Below are positions 1 through 8,206 of a stretch of 64,000 bases of DNA, one piece after another. Every line of letters starts with the position of its first letter. The first letter of the stretch is position 1. Both the position numbers and the translations under genes were made by a program. The notes below the pieces were generated by a model, which was not told where the DNA came from, searched no databases, and worked only from the letters and a program-made list of their open reading frames with translations. The DNA is from Hamadaea tsunoensis DSM 44101 (GTDB taxonomy: Bacteria > Actinomycetota > Actinomycetes > Mycobacteriales > Micromonosporaceae): positions 248,001 through 312,000 of the forward strand of contig NZ_AUAX01000001.1 of assembly GCF_000428945.1 (NCBI RefSeq). Reading direction: 5' to 3'.

Positions 1-511
1 TCACCGCCGGGTCCCTCAACGCGGCAAGGTTGATCTCCACGTTCACCCGCGCCGAGGTCAGCGCGGCCCGAGCCGCGTCGGCGGCCACCGCGACATCGGA
101 GATCACGTTCGGGTTCGCATCGTCCACAATCGACTCCGCGAGCGCGATCACCCGGGCCGCCGATCCCGCCAGTTCCAGGGGTACGCGAGCCGCGCCGCTC
201 AGGGCCGTCTGGATGGCCGCCGTCCGCTCGTCCCCCTTGGGCAGCTTGTACGCGGCGATCACCGCGCCGAACGCCGTTTCGTCGGCGGCGGCCAGCCCGA
301 GGGCGCGCGTACGCAGTTCGGCCGCTTCGTCGCGAACGCGGATCATGAGCGGCTCGGCCGACGCGTACCTCGGATTGCCGATCGTGAGGTTGGTGACCAT
401 CCCGACGAGGGCCGCCCCGGTCGCCGCCAGCAGCGCCGCGGCCGCGCCGCCGCCCGGTGTCGGGGACGAGGAGGCCAGGTCGTCGAGCCATGCTTCGAGC
501 GTCTGTGGCAC
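1..511 (-). CDS. Cyclodeaminase/cyclohydrolase family protein (FTCD_C-like), 3' end cut by window
   Basis: The visible 170 residues read VPQTLEAWLDDLASSSPTPG and continue into a GGGAAAA stretch and an alanine-rich helical protein that runs off the left edge. SPTPGGGAAAA near residue 16 is the hallmark of the formiminotransferase-cyclodeaminase C-terminal family, which acts on one-carbon folates (formimino-THF cyclodeaminase or methenyl-THF cyclohydrolase). I chose GTG at 511 because the family usually starts a few residues before this motif; no strong ribosome site is visible. It is divergent from the asparaginase gene 75 bp away. The exact folate substrate cannot be told from this fragment. 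Confidence 0.72.
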   Translation of the reverse strand, partial: MPQTLEAWLDDLASSSPTPGGGAAAALLAATGAALVGMVTNLTIGNPRYASAEPLMIRVRDEAAELRTRALGLAAADETAFGAVIAAYKLPKGDERTAAIQTALSGAARVPLELAGSAARVIALAESIVDDANPNVISDVAVAADAARAALTSARVNVEINLAALRDPAV

Positions 512-586
512 GGGGATCAGCGTAGTCCCCGGCCGGACCCGCCCGTTCGGGGTGGCGAGTCGATCATTCTTCCGTACGATCGGCCC

Positions 587-1570
587 ATGCAGCCCCGCAC
601 ACCGGTCGCGGTCTTCTCGCTCGGCGGCACGATCTCGATGAGCTCCCTGGCAGGCGGGGAGGTGGTGCCCTCGCTCGGCCCGGCGGAGCTGGTCTCCGCG
701 ATTCCGGGCCTCGACCGGCTGCCCGTCGCCCTGACCCTGGACGCGTTCCGCCTGCTGCCGGCGGGAACCCTCGCCTTCGCCAACGTGCTCGACCTGGCGG
801 CCGCGATCGAGGCGGCCTTCCACGCGGGCAAGCAGGGCGTCGTGGTCACCCAGGGCACCAACACGATCGAGGAGACGGCCTTCCTGCTCGACCTGCTGCA
901 CGACCGGCCGGAACCGGTCGTCGTCACCGGCGCGATGCGCAATCCGACCATGGCCGGCCACGACGGCCCGGCCAACCTCCTCGCGGCGATCCAGACGGCG
1001 GCCTCGCCGGACAGCCGCGACCGGGGCGTCCTGGTGGCCTTCAACGACGAGGTCCACGCCGCCCGCTGGGTACGCAAGACGCACACCACCAATCCGGCCG
1101 CGTTCTCGTCACCGGAGACGGGACCCGTGGGCGTCGTCGTCGAGAGCCGCGTCCGGTTCACGGGCGGCCCGTCGGCGCGACTGCGGGCACCGCGGCCGAC
1201 GCGTACCGATGTGAAGGTCGGGCTGGCCACCGCCACCCTCGGCGACGAGGGCGACTGGCTTCCGGCGTACGCCGACCGGCTCGACGGGCTCGTCGTGGCC
1301 GGCTTCGGCTGCGGGCACGTGCACGGCGCCTGGCCGCCCATCCTCGAACGGATCGGCGAGCGCATCCCCGTCGTCTTCACCTCCCGCATCGGCGTCGGCC
1401 CGGTCCTCGCCAACACCTACGGATTCGACGGCTCGGAGGCGGACCTGATCCGCCGCAGACTCGTCGGGGCGGGCCGCCTCGACCCCTTCAAGGCCAGGAT
1501 TCTGCTGTGGACACTCCTCGCCGCGGGCGCGGACCACGACGCGATCCGGGCCGCGTACGCGGAGGCATGA
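587..1570 (+). CDS. L-asparaginase-type amidohydrolase with an Asp-to-Asn change at an active-site position
   Basis: A 327-residue protein with the two signature blocks of type I/II asparaginases. SLGGTIS has the nucleophile Thr15, and TQGTNTIEET (88-97) is the second threonine motif. A later VRKTHTTN block supplies the expected active-site lysine. The family hydrolyses L-asparagine to aspartate and ammonia. In E. coli AnsB the second block reads GTDT, with the Asp in the Thr-Asp-Lys triad; here it is Asn92, so activity or substrate may differ. It lacks a signal peptide, so it should be cytoplasmic. Its stop overlaps the threonine synthase start, so the two are probably co-transcribed. Confidence 0.88.
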   Translation: MQPRTPVAVFSLGGTISMSSLAGGEVVPSLGPAELVSAIPGLDRLPVALTLDAFRLLPAGTLAFANVLDLAAAIEAAFHAGKQGVVVTQGTNTIEETAFLLDLLHDRPEPVVVTGAMRNPTMAGHDGPANLLAAIQTAASPDSRDRGVLVAFNDEVHAARWVRKTHTTNPAAFSSPETGPVGVVVESRVRFTGGPSARLRAPRPTRTDVKVGLATATLGDEGDWLPAYADRLDGLVVAGFGCGHVHGAWPPILERIGERIPVVFTSRIGVGPVLANTYGFDGSEADLIRRRLVGAGRLDPFKARILLWTLLAAGADHDAIRAAYAEA

Positions 1571-2730
1571 TGTTCCTGACCCACCTGGAGTGCCCGCGCT
1601 GCCGCGCGACGCACCCCGCCGACCGCCAGCAGAACCTGTGCCCGTGCGGTTCTCCCCTGCTCGCCCGCTACGACCTCGCGGCCGTCGCCGCCGCCGTCAC
1701 CCCCGACACCATCCGTACGCGACCGGCCAACCTCTGGCGCTACGGCGAACTGCTGCCCGTCGAGGACCCCGCCAACGCGCCCACCCTCGGCGAAGGCTGG
1801 ACGCCGCTCACTGCCGCGACGCGCTACGGGCGCAGGATCGGCGTACGCCGGCTGATGGTGAAGGACGAGGGCCTGCTGCCGACGGGATCGTTCAAGGCGC
1901 GCGGCGCGGCCGTGGGCGTGGCGCGGGCCCGGGAGCTCGGCGTGACCCACGTGGCGATGCCGACGAACGGCAACGCCGGTGCTGCCTGGGCCACGTACGC
2001 CGCCCGCGCCGGCCTGCGCTCGACGATCGCGATGCCGCTCGGCGCACCCCTGATCACGCGCCAGGAGTGTCTCGCGGCAGGGGCCGACCTGCGCCTGGTC
2101 GACGGGCTGATCAGTGACGCCGGCAAGCAGATCGCGGCCCTGCTGGCCGAGGACGCCACGATCTTCGACGCCTCCACCCTCAAGGAGCCCTACCGCGTCG
2201 AGGGCAAGAAGACGATGGGCCTGGAGATCGTCGAGCAGCTCGGCTGGCGCGTACCGGATGTGATCATCTATCCGACGGGCGGCGGCGTGGGGCTGATCGG
2301 CATCGCCAAGGCCATCGCGGAACTGCGCGCGCTCGGCTGGATCGGCGAGAAGCACCCGCGCCTCGTGGCCGTGCAGTCGTCGGGCTGCGCCCCGATCGTG
2401 CGGGCGTTCGCGGCCGGCGAGAGCCGCGCCCAGCCCTGGATCGACGCGCACACGGTCGCCTTCGGCATCACCGTGCCCTCCCCGATCGGCGACGAGCTCA
2501 TCCTCGACGCCGTACGCGCCAGCGGCGGCACGGCGCTCGCGGTCGACGACGACGAGCTGCTGCGGGATCTCCGGGACTTCGCGCACGACGAGGGTCTCCT
2601 GCTCTGCCCGGAGGGGGCCGCGGGCCTGACCGCCGCGCGCAAGCTCCACACCACGGGCTGGCTGTCCGCCGAGGACGAAGTGGTCGTCCTCAACACCGGC
2701 GCCGGCCTCAAATACCCCGACCTCCTCTAG
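1570..2730 (+). CDS. thrC: Threonine synthase
   Basis: PLP-dependent enzyme of fold type II that converts O-phospho-homoserine to threonine. The 386-residue product opens with a small Cys cluster (C8xxC11, C24xC26) typical of this threonine synthase branch. It then has GSFKARG, where Lys109 should hold PLP, MPTNGNAGAAW, and the YPTGGGVGL phosphate-binding loop. Two in-frame ATGs exist at 1567 and 1570; GGAGG at 1561-1565 gives usable spacing only to 1570. Start and asparaginase stop overlap (TGATG), implying translational coupling. A threonine dehydratase-like activity is less likely given the N-terminal Cys cluster. Confidence 0.87.
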   Translation: MFLTHLECPRCRATHPADRQQNLCPCGSPLLARYDLAAVAAAVTPDTIRTRPANLWRYGELLPVEDPANAPTLGEGWTPLTAATRYGRRIGVRRLMVKDEGLLPTGSFKARGAAVGVARARELGVTHVAMPTNGNAGAAWATYAARAGLRSTIAMPLGAPLITRQECLAAGADLRLVDGLISDAGKQIAALLAEDATIFDASTLKEPYRVEGKKTMGLEIVEQLGWRVPDVIIYPTGGGVGLIGIAKAIAELRALGWIGEKHPRLVAVQSSGCAPIVRAFAAGESRAQPWIDAHTVAFGITVPSPIGDELILDAVRASGGTALAVDDDELLRDLRDFAHDEGLLLCPEGAAGLTAARKLHTTGWLSAEDEVVVLNTGAGLKYPDLL

Positions 2731-2812
2731 CCGCTTCCCTCTACACGGCCCCACCTTTGTCCCGACTGTCCACCTCCACCCGCAGCCACCCGTTCCACCC
2801 GCGGGCCGCCCG

Positions 2813-2882
2813 GCGATCTTGCGCGAATGTCCGGAATTTCGTCCGGAGTGCCCGAAATGCCCGGACATTCGCGCAAGATCGT
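2813..2882. repeat. Repeat kind 2, copy 1: inverted repeat GCGATCTTGCGCGAATGTCC
   Basis: Left arm GCGATCTTGCGCGAATGTCC pairs with a right arm ending CGCGCAAGATCG; the loop is about 26 nt and itself partly self-complementary (CCGGA/TCCGG). A second copy with the same arms and a different loop is at 48804-48875, so the arms rather than the loop are conserved. Confidence 0.85.
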
Positions 2883-2931
2883 CGCTAGCCTGGCGGGTCA
2901 GGCGCCGGTTCGGATGGGCCCTCCGATGCCT

Positions 2932-3077
2932 TGATCGTTTACGGCTGAGGTGTAAATCCGGCCCGATCTGCATGATCAATTACGCGTCAGATGCAGCAGA
3001 ACCCGGTCGGCGCGCCCCAGAACCGTAAACGATCATGCATCCGGCGGCCGTATCCACACCTCAGCCGTAAACGATCA
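2932..3077. repeat. Repeat kind 3: compound inverted repeat with 22-bp outer arms (TGATCGTTTACGGCTGAGG)
   Basis: Outer arms at 2932-2953 and 3056-3077 are exact reverse complements. Inside, GATCTGCATGATCA and CGTAAACGATCATGCATC form a second imperfect pair. The unit TGATCRTTTACGG therefore occurs several times in alternating orientation, as in a doublet of small palindromic repeats. It is the only copy in the window. Confidence 0.8.
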
Positions 3078-3163
3078 CCCCGCCGGCCATCCACTGAGCG
3101 CGCATTTCGGACAGTCGCGACAAAGGCCGAACGGGGTGAGACCGTGACCGGGCGACGGTGGAC

Positions 3164-3292
3164 GATGCTTCGCCCCACTCACCTGGCAGTGGAGTCCCCG
3201 GAGCGCAGCGATAGGGGCGCAACGGTCTCCCGCGGGAGGAGCGGAGGCGAGATCGACGGACCCGGGACGAATCTTTAAAAAAGGATCTTGGT
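3164..3292 (+). repeat. Repeat kind 6, copy 1 (about 130-bp element ending in GATCTTGG)
   Basis: Begins GATGCTTCGCCCCACTCACC, contains CCACT/AGTGG and CTCCCGCGGGAG palindromes, then GGAGGTGAGATCGACG and ends AAAAAGGATCTTGG. It matches 26147-26277 (reverse strand) almost throughout, 37944-38064 with an internal deletion, and 8431-8482 only at the right end. It lies just before the pirin gene, so it could form part of its leader. Confidence 0.8.
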
Positions 3293-3325
3293 TTTTCATC
3301 ACAGAAGGCCCTCTAGAGTGGGGCC

Positions 3326-4294
3326 ATGAGCAATCTCGACCGGACTCCGGACATGACGGCTTGCGGCGGCCGGGCGGGTGTCGCCGGTGAACCCGTACGC
3401 GAGCTCATCCCCGGCCGCGTCGTCCAGCTCGGCGAGAGCACGAAGGTCCGCCGCCTCCTGCCCACGCTGGGCCGCAGGATGGTCGGCGCCTGGTGCTTCA
3501 TCGACCACTACGGACCGGACGACATCGCGAGCGAACCCGGTATGCAGGTTCCGCCGCATCCGCACATGGGCCTGCAGACGGTGAGCTGGCTGCACGACGG
3601 CGAGGTGCTGCACCGCGACAGCCTCGGCAGCCTGCAGCTGCTGCAGCCGGGACAGCTCGGGATCATGACGTCGGGGCGGGCGATCGCGCATTCGGAGGAG
3701 TCGCCCCGCGAGCACCGCGACATCCTGCACGGCGCGCAGCTGTGGGTCGCCCTGCCGGATCACGCGCGGCACACCGCCCCCGCCTTCGAGTTCCACGGCG
3801 AGCTGCCCGTCGTCACCGGCGGCGGCCTGCGGGCCACGGTCATGCTCGGCGAGGTCGACGGCGCGCGCTCGCCGGGAACGGCGTACACGCCGATCGTGGG
3901 GGCGGACCTCGCCGTCGGCAAGGGGGCGTCCGCGCGTCTTCCGCTCGAACCCGATTTCGAGTACGCGATGCTGACCATGACCGGCGGCGCCACTGTGGAC
4001 GGTGTGCTGCTGGAACCGGGGTCGCTGCTGTATCTGGGCACCAACCGGTCGGACGTGCACATCGAGTCCGATGTGGACACCCGGGTGCTCCTGCTCGGCG
4101 GGGAGCCGTTCGACGAGCAGATCGTGATGTGGTGGAACTTCGTGGCGCGTACCGGCGAGGAGGTCGCGGCGGCCCGCGCGGAGTGGAACGCCGGCGCGGG
4201 CTCGTTCGGCGAGGTGCACGGCTACGACGGGGAGCGGCTGCTCGCACCCCCGATGCCGGCCGGCCCGCTCAAGCCGCGCGGCCGGGTCAGGTAG
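3326..4294 (+). CDS. Pirin family protein
   Basis: A 322-residue bicupin. The metal ligands of pirins are visible: His78 and His80 in PPHPHMG, and His122 with Glu124 in IAHSEES, matching the His-His-His-Glu set of human pirin and E. coli YhhW. Members bind iron; some are quercetin 2,3-dioxygenases and others are redox-sensing regulators, so the substrate stays open. ATG at 3326 follows a repeat element and a weak GAGTGGGG ribosome site. Its 3' end overlaps the convergent DUF2809 gene by 73 bp, which is unusual here. Confidence 0.86.
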   Translation: MSNLDRTPDMTACGGRAGVAGEPVRELIPGRVVQLGESTKVRRLLPTLGRRMVGAWCFIDHYGPDDIASEPGMQVPPHPHMGLQTVSWLHDGEVLHRDSLGSLQLLQPGQLGIMTSGRAIAHSEESPREHRDILHGAQLWVALPDHARHTAPAFEFHGELPVVTGGGLRATVMLGEVDGARSPGTAYTPIVGADLAVGKGASARLPLEPDFEYAMLTMTGGATVDGVLLEPGSLLYLGTNRSDVHIESDVDTRVLLLGGEPFDEQIVMWWNFVARTGEEVAAARAEWNAGAGSFGEVHGYDGERLLAPPMPAGPLKPRGRVR

Positions 4295-4650
4295 TCCAGC
4301 GCTCCCAGGAGCGCTATGCCGACGGCGTACCAGAAGAGGTCGGGCGGGTTGAACGTGCTGCCCAGCACCAGTCGGGCCAGGAGGCTGTGCTCCGACAGCT
4401 CGGCCGGATAGACGGTGAGCTGGAAGAACTCCACGACCCAGCAGAACGCCAGCGCGATCGCGCCGGACCGCACCGGCCGCCAGTGGGGTCCGGAGAAGAC
4501 GACGAGCGCGTAGATGTCGGCGGCGTACAGGGCGTCGCCGGCGTACTTGGCGAAGGCGCCCGAGAACACCGCCCGGACCGCCAGCCCGGCCACCGTGACG
4601 ACCACCATCGCCACCACGGCCCGCGTACGCATCCGGCGAGCATACGGCAC
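4222..4650 (-). CDS. DUF2809 family small membrane protein
   Basis: A 142-residue hydrophobic protein with about four membrane segments. The blocks KYAGDALYA, FCWVVEFFQLTVYPAE and FNPPDLFWYAVG are those of DUF2809 proteins, which have no assigned function. GTG at 4650 is taken as the start; ATG at 4632 is an in-frame alternative, and neither has a clear ribosome site. The last 24 codons lie antisense to the pirin gene. The long frame in the same place on the other strand is a shadow, because the membrane profile and family blocks are only on this strand. Confidence 0.72.
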   Translation of the reverse strand: MPYARRMRTRAVVAMVVVTVAGLAVRAVFSGAFAKYAGDALYAADIYALVVFSGPHWRPVRSGAIALAFCWVVEFFQLTVYPAELSEHSLLARLVLGSTFNPPDLFWYAVGIALLGALDYLTRPRGLSGPAGIGGASSRSPS

Positions 4651-4752
4651 CGCCGAGACAGTGGATTCCGCCTATGCATTCACAGTGATCTGAGACGCGT
4701 ATTGGCGGGATTCCGCTTTCGCGCAAGGCGTTCGCCCTGTCAAGGTAGATCC

Positions 4753-5739
4753 GTGACGGACTTGTTCACCTGGGTTCACCAAGACTTCGGCATCGAACTG
4801 GCCGGGGCGGAGGAACTCGACGAAGGGGCCGACCCCCGGGCCACGCTCTGGCGGGCGACGGCCGTCGGCGGTGAACGGTACGCGATCAAGCTCACCAGCG
4901 GTGGTACGCCGGCCGCGCTCGTGCTCGCCGCCCATCTCCGCGCGCGGGGTGTGGCCGGCGTACCGGCGCCGGTGGCGGCGCGCGACGGGAAGCTGTTCAC
5001 GATGCGCGAGGGGCGGCGGCTGTCCGTCGTCCCCTGGGTGGGCACGGGACGTGCCGTCACCACCGGTCTCGACGCCGGGCAGTGGCGGGCGCTGGGCGTC
5101 CTGTTCCGGCGGGTGCACGCCGCGCCGCCGCTGGACGGCCTGCCCTGCGAGCGGCACGATCCCGCCCCGCTGCTGGAGACCTTCCAGCGGATGGACGAGC
5201 ACATCCGCGGCTGCACGTCGGCCGATCCGCTGGCCCGGTCCCTGCGCCACCTCTGGTACGCGTACGCGGCGGATCTCGAAACGCTCGTCACGCGGACCGC
5301 GCGCCTGGGCGCGGCGCTCGGCCGGCGGGAGGCGCCCGCGGTCGTCTGCCACAACGACGCGCACCTGGGCAACATCCTGACGGCACCCGGCCGGGTGTGG
5401 CTGATCGACTGGGACGACGCCGTGCTCGCGCCGCCGGAGCGGGACCTGCTGTTCGTCGTCGACGGCATCTTCTCCTCCGCCCCGGTGACCGCCGCGCAGC
5501 AGGCCGCCTTCTTCGCCGGCTACGGCGAGATCTCCGTGGATCCCGAGCGGCTCACCTACTACCGCTGTACGCGTGCCCTGGAGGATCTCGACTGGGCGCT
5601 GAACGTGCTGGACGTGGAGGGCCGCCGGCCGGACGACCGCACCGAGGCGCTGGAGATCATCGAGGGGCTGCTGTCCCCCACCGGTCTCGTCGCGCTCGCC
5701 CTGCGGCCGCCCGTCCTTACGGCGACCCGTCACGGATAG
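4753..5739 (+). CDS. Aminoglycoside phosphotransferase (APH)-fold kinase
   Basis: A 328-residue protein of the APH/choline kinase fold. The catalytic loop is VVCHNDAHLGNIL (Asp after HN acts as base) and the metal-binding motif is WLIDWDD. An N-lobe with the ATP lysine (YAIKLTS) precedes them. This family phosphorylates small molecules, from antibiotics to sugars and amines, with ATP. GTG at 4753 fits the N-terminus of relatives; the frame is open for a further 1.2 kb upstream, but that part is antisense or out of frame to the neighbours. The gene stands alone, so resistance cannot be claimed. Length and layout recall APH(9)-like proteins. Confidence 0.8.
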   Translation: MTDLFTWVHQDFGIELAGAEELDEGADPRATLWRATAVGGERYAIKLTSGGTPAALVLAAHLRARGVAGVPAPVAARDGKLFTMREGRRLSVVPWVGTGRAVTTGLDAGQWRALGVLFRRVHAAPPLDGLPCERHDPAPLLETFQRMDEHIRGCTSADPLARSLRHLWYAYAADLETLVTRTARLGAALGRREAPAVVCHNDAHLGNILTAPGRVWLIDWDDAVLAPPERDLLFVVDGIFSSAPVTAAQQAAFFAGYGEISVDPERLTYYRCTRALEDLDWALNVLDVEGRRPDDRTEALEIIEGLLSPTGLVALALRPPVLTATRHG

Positions 5740-5765
5740 GGCGCCGCGTCACGGATGGCGCCCCG

Positions 5766-6581
5766 TCACGGATAGAGGGTCAGTGCCGGGTCGAGGGCGA
5801 TCGCCTTCACCTGCTCGACCGTCAGCGGCGGCAGCCCACCGGTGTACGCCGACGTCTCGATGCCGAAGGACGTCTCGCTGCTCGGCGAGTCGATCCGCGT
5901 CGCGTTGTCCGCCGTCACCGTCACGAACGACTTGTCCAGCCGCTGTACGCGTACCACGGTGGCACGGTCGTGCCGGCCGTGATCCGAGCCGTCGCCGGTG
6001 GCGGCCAGCACGACGACCTTCTCGCCGTGCGGCCCGACCTCGTCGCGGCAGCCGGCCCCGGGAGCGGCCTGCTCCGCGCACGTGTTCGGCTGGGGACCCG
6101 TCGGCGTCTCGATGGTGATCCAGACGGTTCCCTGCCGCCCGGCGGCCCTGACGAGCCGGACCATCGCGTAGCCGGCGTCTCCGCCTGTGTCGGTGTGCTG
6201 GAACACGAGTTCCCCGCGGAACTGGACCGACGGAGCGGCCGCCCGGATCGCCGCCGCGTACGCCGCCCGCAACCGGGGGGTGGCGTCGATCTCCGGTTCG
6301 CTGGGGTGCCCCGTCGTCGCCCGGCTGGCCGACGGCACCACCACGCGGGGCGCGGCCGACGAGGCGAGCGGCGGCTGCACCGGCGCCATCCGTCCACCAT
6401 CGACGGTCAGGAAGACCCCGGCGAGCACCGCGATCGCCGCTACCCCGGCGGTGGTCGTCCCCGCCGCGGTGCGTACGCGCCGACGGCGTACGCGGCGCCC
6501 GACGGCGGCCAGCCGGTCGGCCGGTGCCGGCAGCTCCGGAACCACGTCCACCAGCACCCGGCGGATCTCGTGTTCGGTCAT
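5766..6581 (-). CDS. Membrane-anchored protein paired with SigE-type sigma (CU044_5270-like, putative anti-sigma)
   Basis: A 271-residue protein with a short Arg-rich cytoplasmic start, one membrane segment at about residues 38-60, and an extracellular domain of about 210 residues. I chose ATG 6581 because GAGGGGG lies 7 nt upstream and it makes a 4-bp ATGA overlap with the sigma stop; ATG 6587 would sit directly on the ribosome site. The arrangement of sigma followed by single-pass protein is typical for actinomycete SigE-family sigmas and suggests an anti-sigma or signal-sensing role. No zinc-binding anti-sigma motif (HxxxCxxC) is seen, so that role is inferred from position only. Confidence 0.72.
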   Translation of the reverse strand: MTEHEIRRVLVDVVPELPAPADRLAAVGRRVRRRRVRTAAGTTTAGVAAIAVLAGVFLTVDGGRMAPVQPPLASSAAPRVVVPSASRATTGHPSEPEIDATPRLRAAYAAAIRAAAPSVQFRGELVFQHTDTGGDAGYAMVRLVRAAGRQGTVWITIETPTGPQPNTCAEQAAPGAGCRDEVGPHGEKVVVLAATGDGSDHGRHDRATVVRVQRLDKSFVTVTADNATRIDSPSSETSFGIETSAYTGGLPPLTVEQVKAIALDPALTLYP

Positions 6582-7099
6582 GACCATGCCCCCTCAACCA
6601 TCGTCAGCCCCAGCCGCGGGTCCTCGCGCAACTTGGCGAGTGCGCGCGACGCCTGCACCTTCACCGTCCCCTCGGAGATCCCGAGCAGGTCGGCCACCTC
6701 GGCGACCGGGCGGTCCTCGACATAGCGCAGCACCACGATCGCCCGCGACTGCCGGGACAGCAGCGACAGCGCCTGCAGGACCACCGCCCTGGTCGCCGCG
6801 ATGTCGGCCGGATCGACGCCGCCGGCCGTCACCGGGAGGCTCTCCGTCGGGATCTCGGCCCGCCAGGCGCGCCGCCACCAGCTCGCGTACGTGGTGAAGA
6901 TGATCCGGCGCACGTACGCCTCCGGGCTGTCCGCGCGCTCGATCGTCGACCACCGGCTCCACGCCTTCGCCAGGGCCGTCTGCAGCAGGTCCTCGGCCCG
7001 CCGGGCGTCACCGGTCAGCAGCCACGCCGAGCGCAGCAGCCGGTCGGAGCGGGCGCGGACGAACTCGGCGAAGCCGGCGTCCTCCTCGGGGCGTCTCAT
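6578..7099 (-). CDS. SigE-family ECF RNA polymerase sigma factor
   Basis: A 173-residue two-domain sigma. Region 2 includes AEDLLQTALAKAWSRW (about 36-51) and region 4 includes VLRYVEDRPVAEVADLLGIS followed by the recognition helix EGTVKVQASRALAKLR (about 140-155). The length and the 'SRWSTIE...PEAYVRRIIF' context match the actinobacterial SigE-type ECF group. GAGAGG lies just before ATG 7099. It forms an overlapping pair with the downstream membrane protein, so the sigma is probably controlled by an envelope signal. No promoter matching an ECF consensus is obvious in the 122 bp upstream. Confidence 0.88.
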   Translation of the reverse strand: MRRPEEDAGFAEFVRARSDRLLRSAWLLTGDARRAEDLLQTALAKAWSRWSTIERADSPEAYVRRIIFTTYASWWRRAWRAEIPTESLPVTAGGVDPADIAATRAVVLQALSLLSRQSRAIVVLRYVEDRPVAEVADLLGISEGTVKVQASRALAKLREDPRLGLTMVEGAWS

Positions 7100-7222
7100 G
7101 CCCTCTCAGACGCCCTGGCCGTCGCGGAGGTAACACCCGCACGGGGAAATCCGCTCACCCGGCGGCGGTAGCGCGCTGGACGTCCACCTGGGACCGACGA
7201 TCGCGCTGCCCCGCCGACCCGC

Positions 7223-8206
7223 TCAGGACCGCCGGACCGCCCACAGCGCCGCCTCGGTACGCGACGACGACCCCGTCTTGCGCAGCAGGCTGGAGACGTG
7301 GACGGCGACCGTGCGGATGGAGATCTCCAGCGACTTCGCCACCTGCTTGTTGGACATCCCCGCCGCGAGGCATTCGAGCACTTCCAGCTCCCGGGCCGTG
7401 AGGTCGACCTCGGGCAGGGCCGACAACGGCAGGTACCCCGGCAGCGGCTCGCTGACGAGGGCGTCGAGGCTCTGCCCGGCCGTGGTGGCGAGCAGTTCCG
7501 ACAGCCAGTAGGGATTGCCCTGCGTACGCTCCCAGATCGAGGCGCTGACCGGGCCCGGGTCGGGATAGAGCTCGGCGAGGATCTGGCCGACGTCCTCCTG
7601 GCTCAGCGGGCCGAGGTGCTGGCGGATCGCCCCGGGCGCCCCCGACAGCCGGGCGAGCGTACGCGCCACCAGCTGCGGTGACACGGCCGCGTCCGGCGGA
7701 CGGCTCGTGATCATGATGAGGGCCGGCAGGCGGGGGGCGCCGGCCAGTTCACCGATCAGGTTCAGGCTGGCCGGATCCAGGGCGTGCAGGTCCTCCACCA
7801 CGAGCACGGCCGGCCCGTCCCCGATCAGTCCCCGCACCGTACGCACGGCCAGCCGCAGCAGGGCGTCCGGCGCGTACCGCTCGGAGGGGGCGTGCGGATC
7901 CTGGGCGAGCCAGGCCAGGCCGTCGGCGGGCACCGTGAGACGGGTCGTGTCGTGGTCGCTGAGGACCGCGGCCAGCCAGTCGTAGGGCGCCGGGCTGTGC
8001 AGCCGGGCCGCGCCCGCGAGCACCGTCCGCGCCTGCGGATGCAGTCCGGCGAGGGCGGCACCGACCAGCCGGCTCTTGCCCATGCCGGCGTTCCCCGTGA
8101 TCACCACCGTGCTCGGGCCGGACCTCGGCCGCTTCGCGACGTGCGCCCAGCGCCGGACGATCTCGCCCAGTTCCCGGGCTCGCCCCACCATCGGCACCGC
8201 GTTCAC
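7223..8206 (-). CDS. ATPase-domain LuxR-type transcription regulator (short LAL-like)
   Basis: Starts with VGRARELGEI, has a Walker A GNAGMGKSRL and Walker B VLVVEDLHALD, and ends in a LuxR HTH (LTARELEVLECLAAGMSNKQ, then a recognition helix near RTVAVHVSSLLRK). That is an AAA/STAND ATPase joined to a NarL/LuxR-type DNA-binding domain. At about 327 residues it is much shorter than classical 900-residue LAL regulators because the TPR-like middle is missing. GTG at 8206 is a compromise; ATG 8191 and an upstream start at 8320 are possible. It stands alone, so its targets are not evident. Confidence 0.78.
   Translation of the reverse strand: MNAVPMVGRARELGEIVRRWAHVAKRPRSGPSTVVITGNAGMGKSRLVGAALAGLHPQARTVLAGAARLHSPAPYDWLAAVLSDHDTTRLTVPADGLAWLAQDPHAPSERYAPDALLRLAVRTVRGLIGDGPAVLVVEDLHALDPASLNLIGELAGAPRLPALIMITSRPPDAAVSPQLVARTLARLSGAPGAIRQHLGPLSQEDVGQILAELYPDPGPVSASIWERTQGNPYWLSELLATTAGQSLDALVSEPLPGYLPLSALPEVDLTARELEVLECLAAGMSNKQVAKSLEISIRTVAVHVSSLLRKTGSSSRTEAALWAVRRS

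Larger units (their letters stand above)
2731..3325. other. Gene-free 595-bp interval filled with three repeat elements
   Basis: No credible reading frame lies between threonine synthase and the pirin gene. Instead the stretch holds, in order, a 20-bp-arm inverted repeat (2813-2882), a compound inverted repeat (2932-3077) and one copy of a 130-bp interspersed element (3164-3292), with only short unique spacers. Confidence 0.7.

Noticed and set aside
517-1416. Long minus-strand frame opposite the asparaginase gene, and many similar 300-1400-residue frames elsewhere (for example 53814-58055, 18477-21830, 40156-43155)
   Set aside because: They lie antisense or out of frame to genes with clear family motifs, are rich in Arg/Ala/Gly/Pro and have no recognisable domains. 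High GC content leaves such shadow frames open.
4753-5739. Phosphotransferase as an aminoglycoside-resistance gene
   Set aside because: The APH fold covers many substrates; nothing in the sequence or neighbours fixes an antibiotic substrate.
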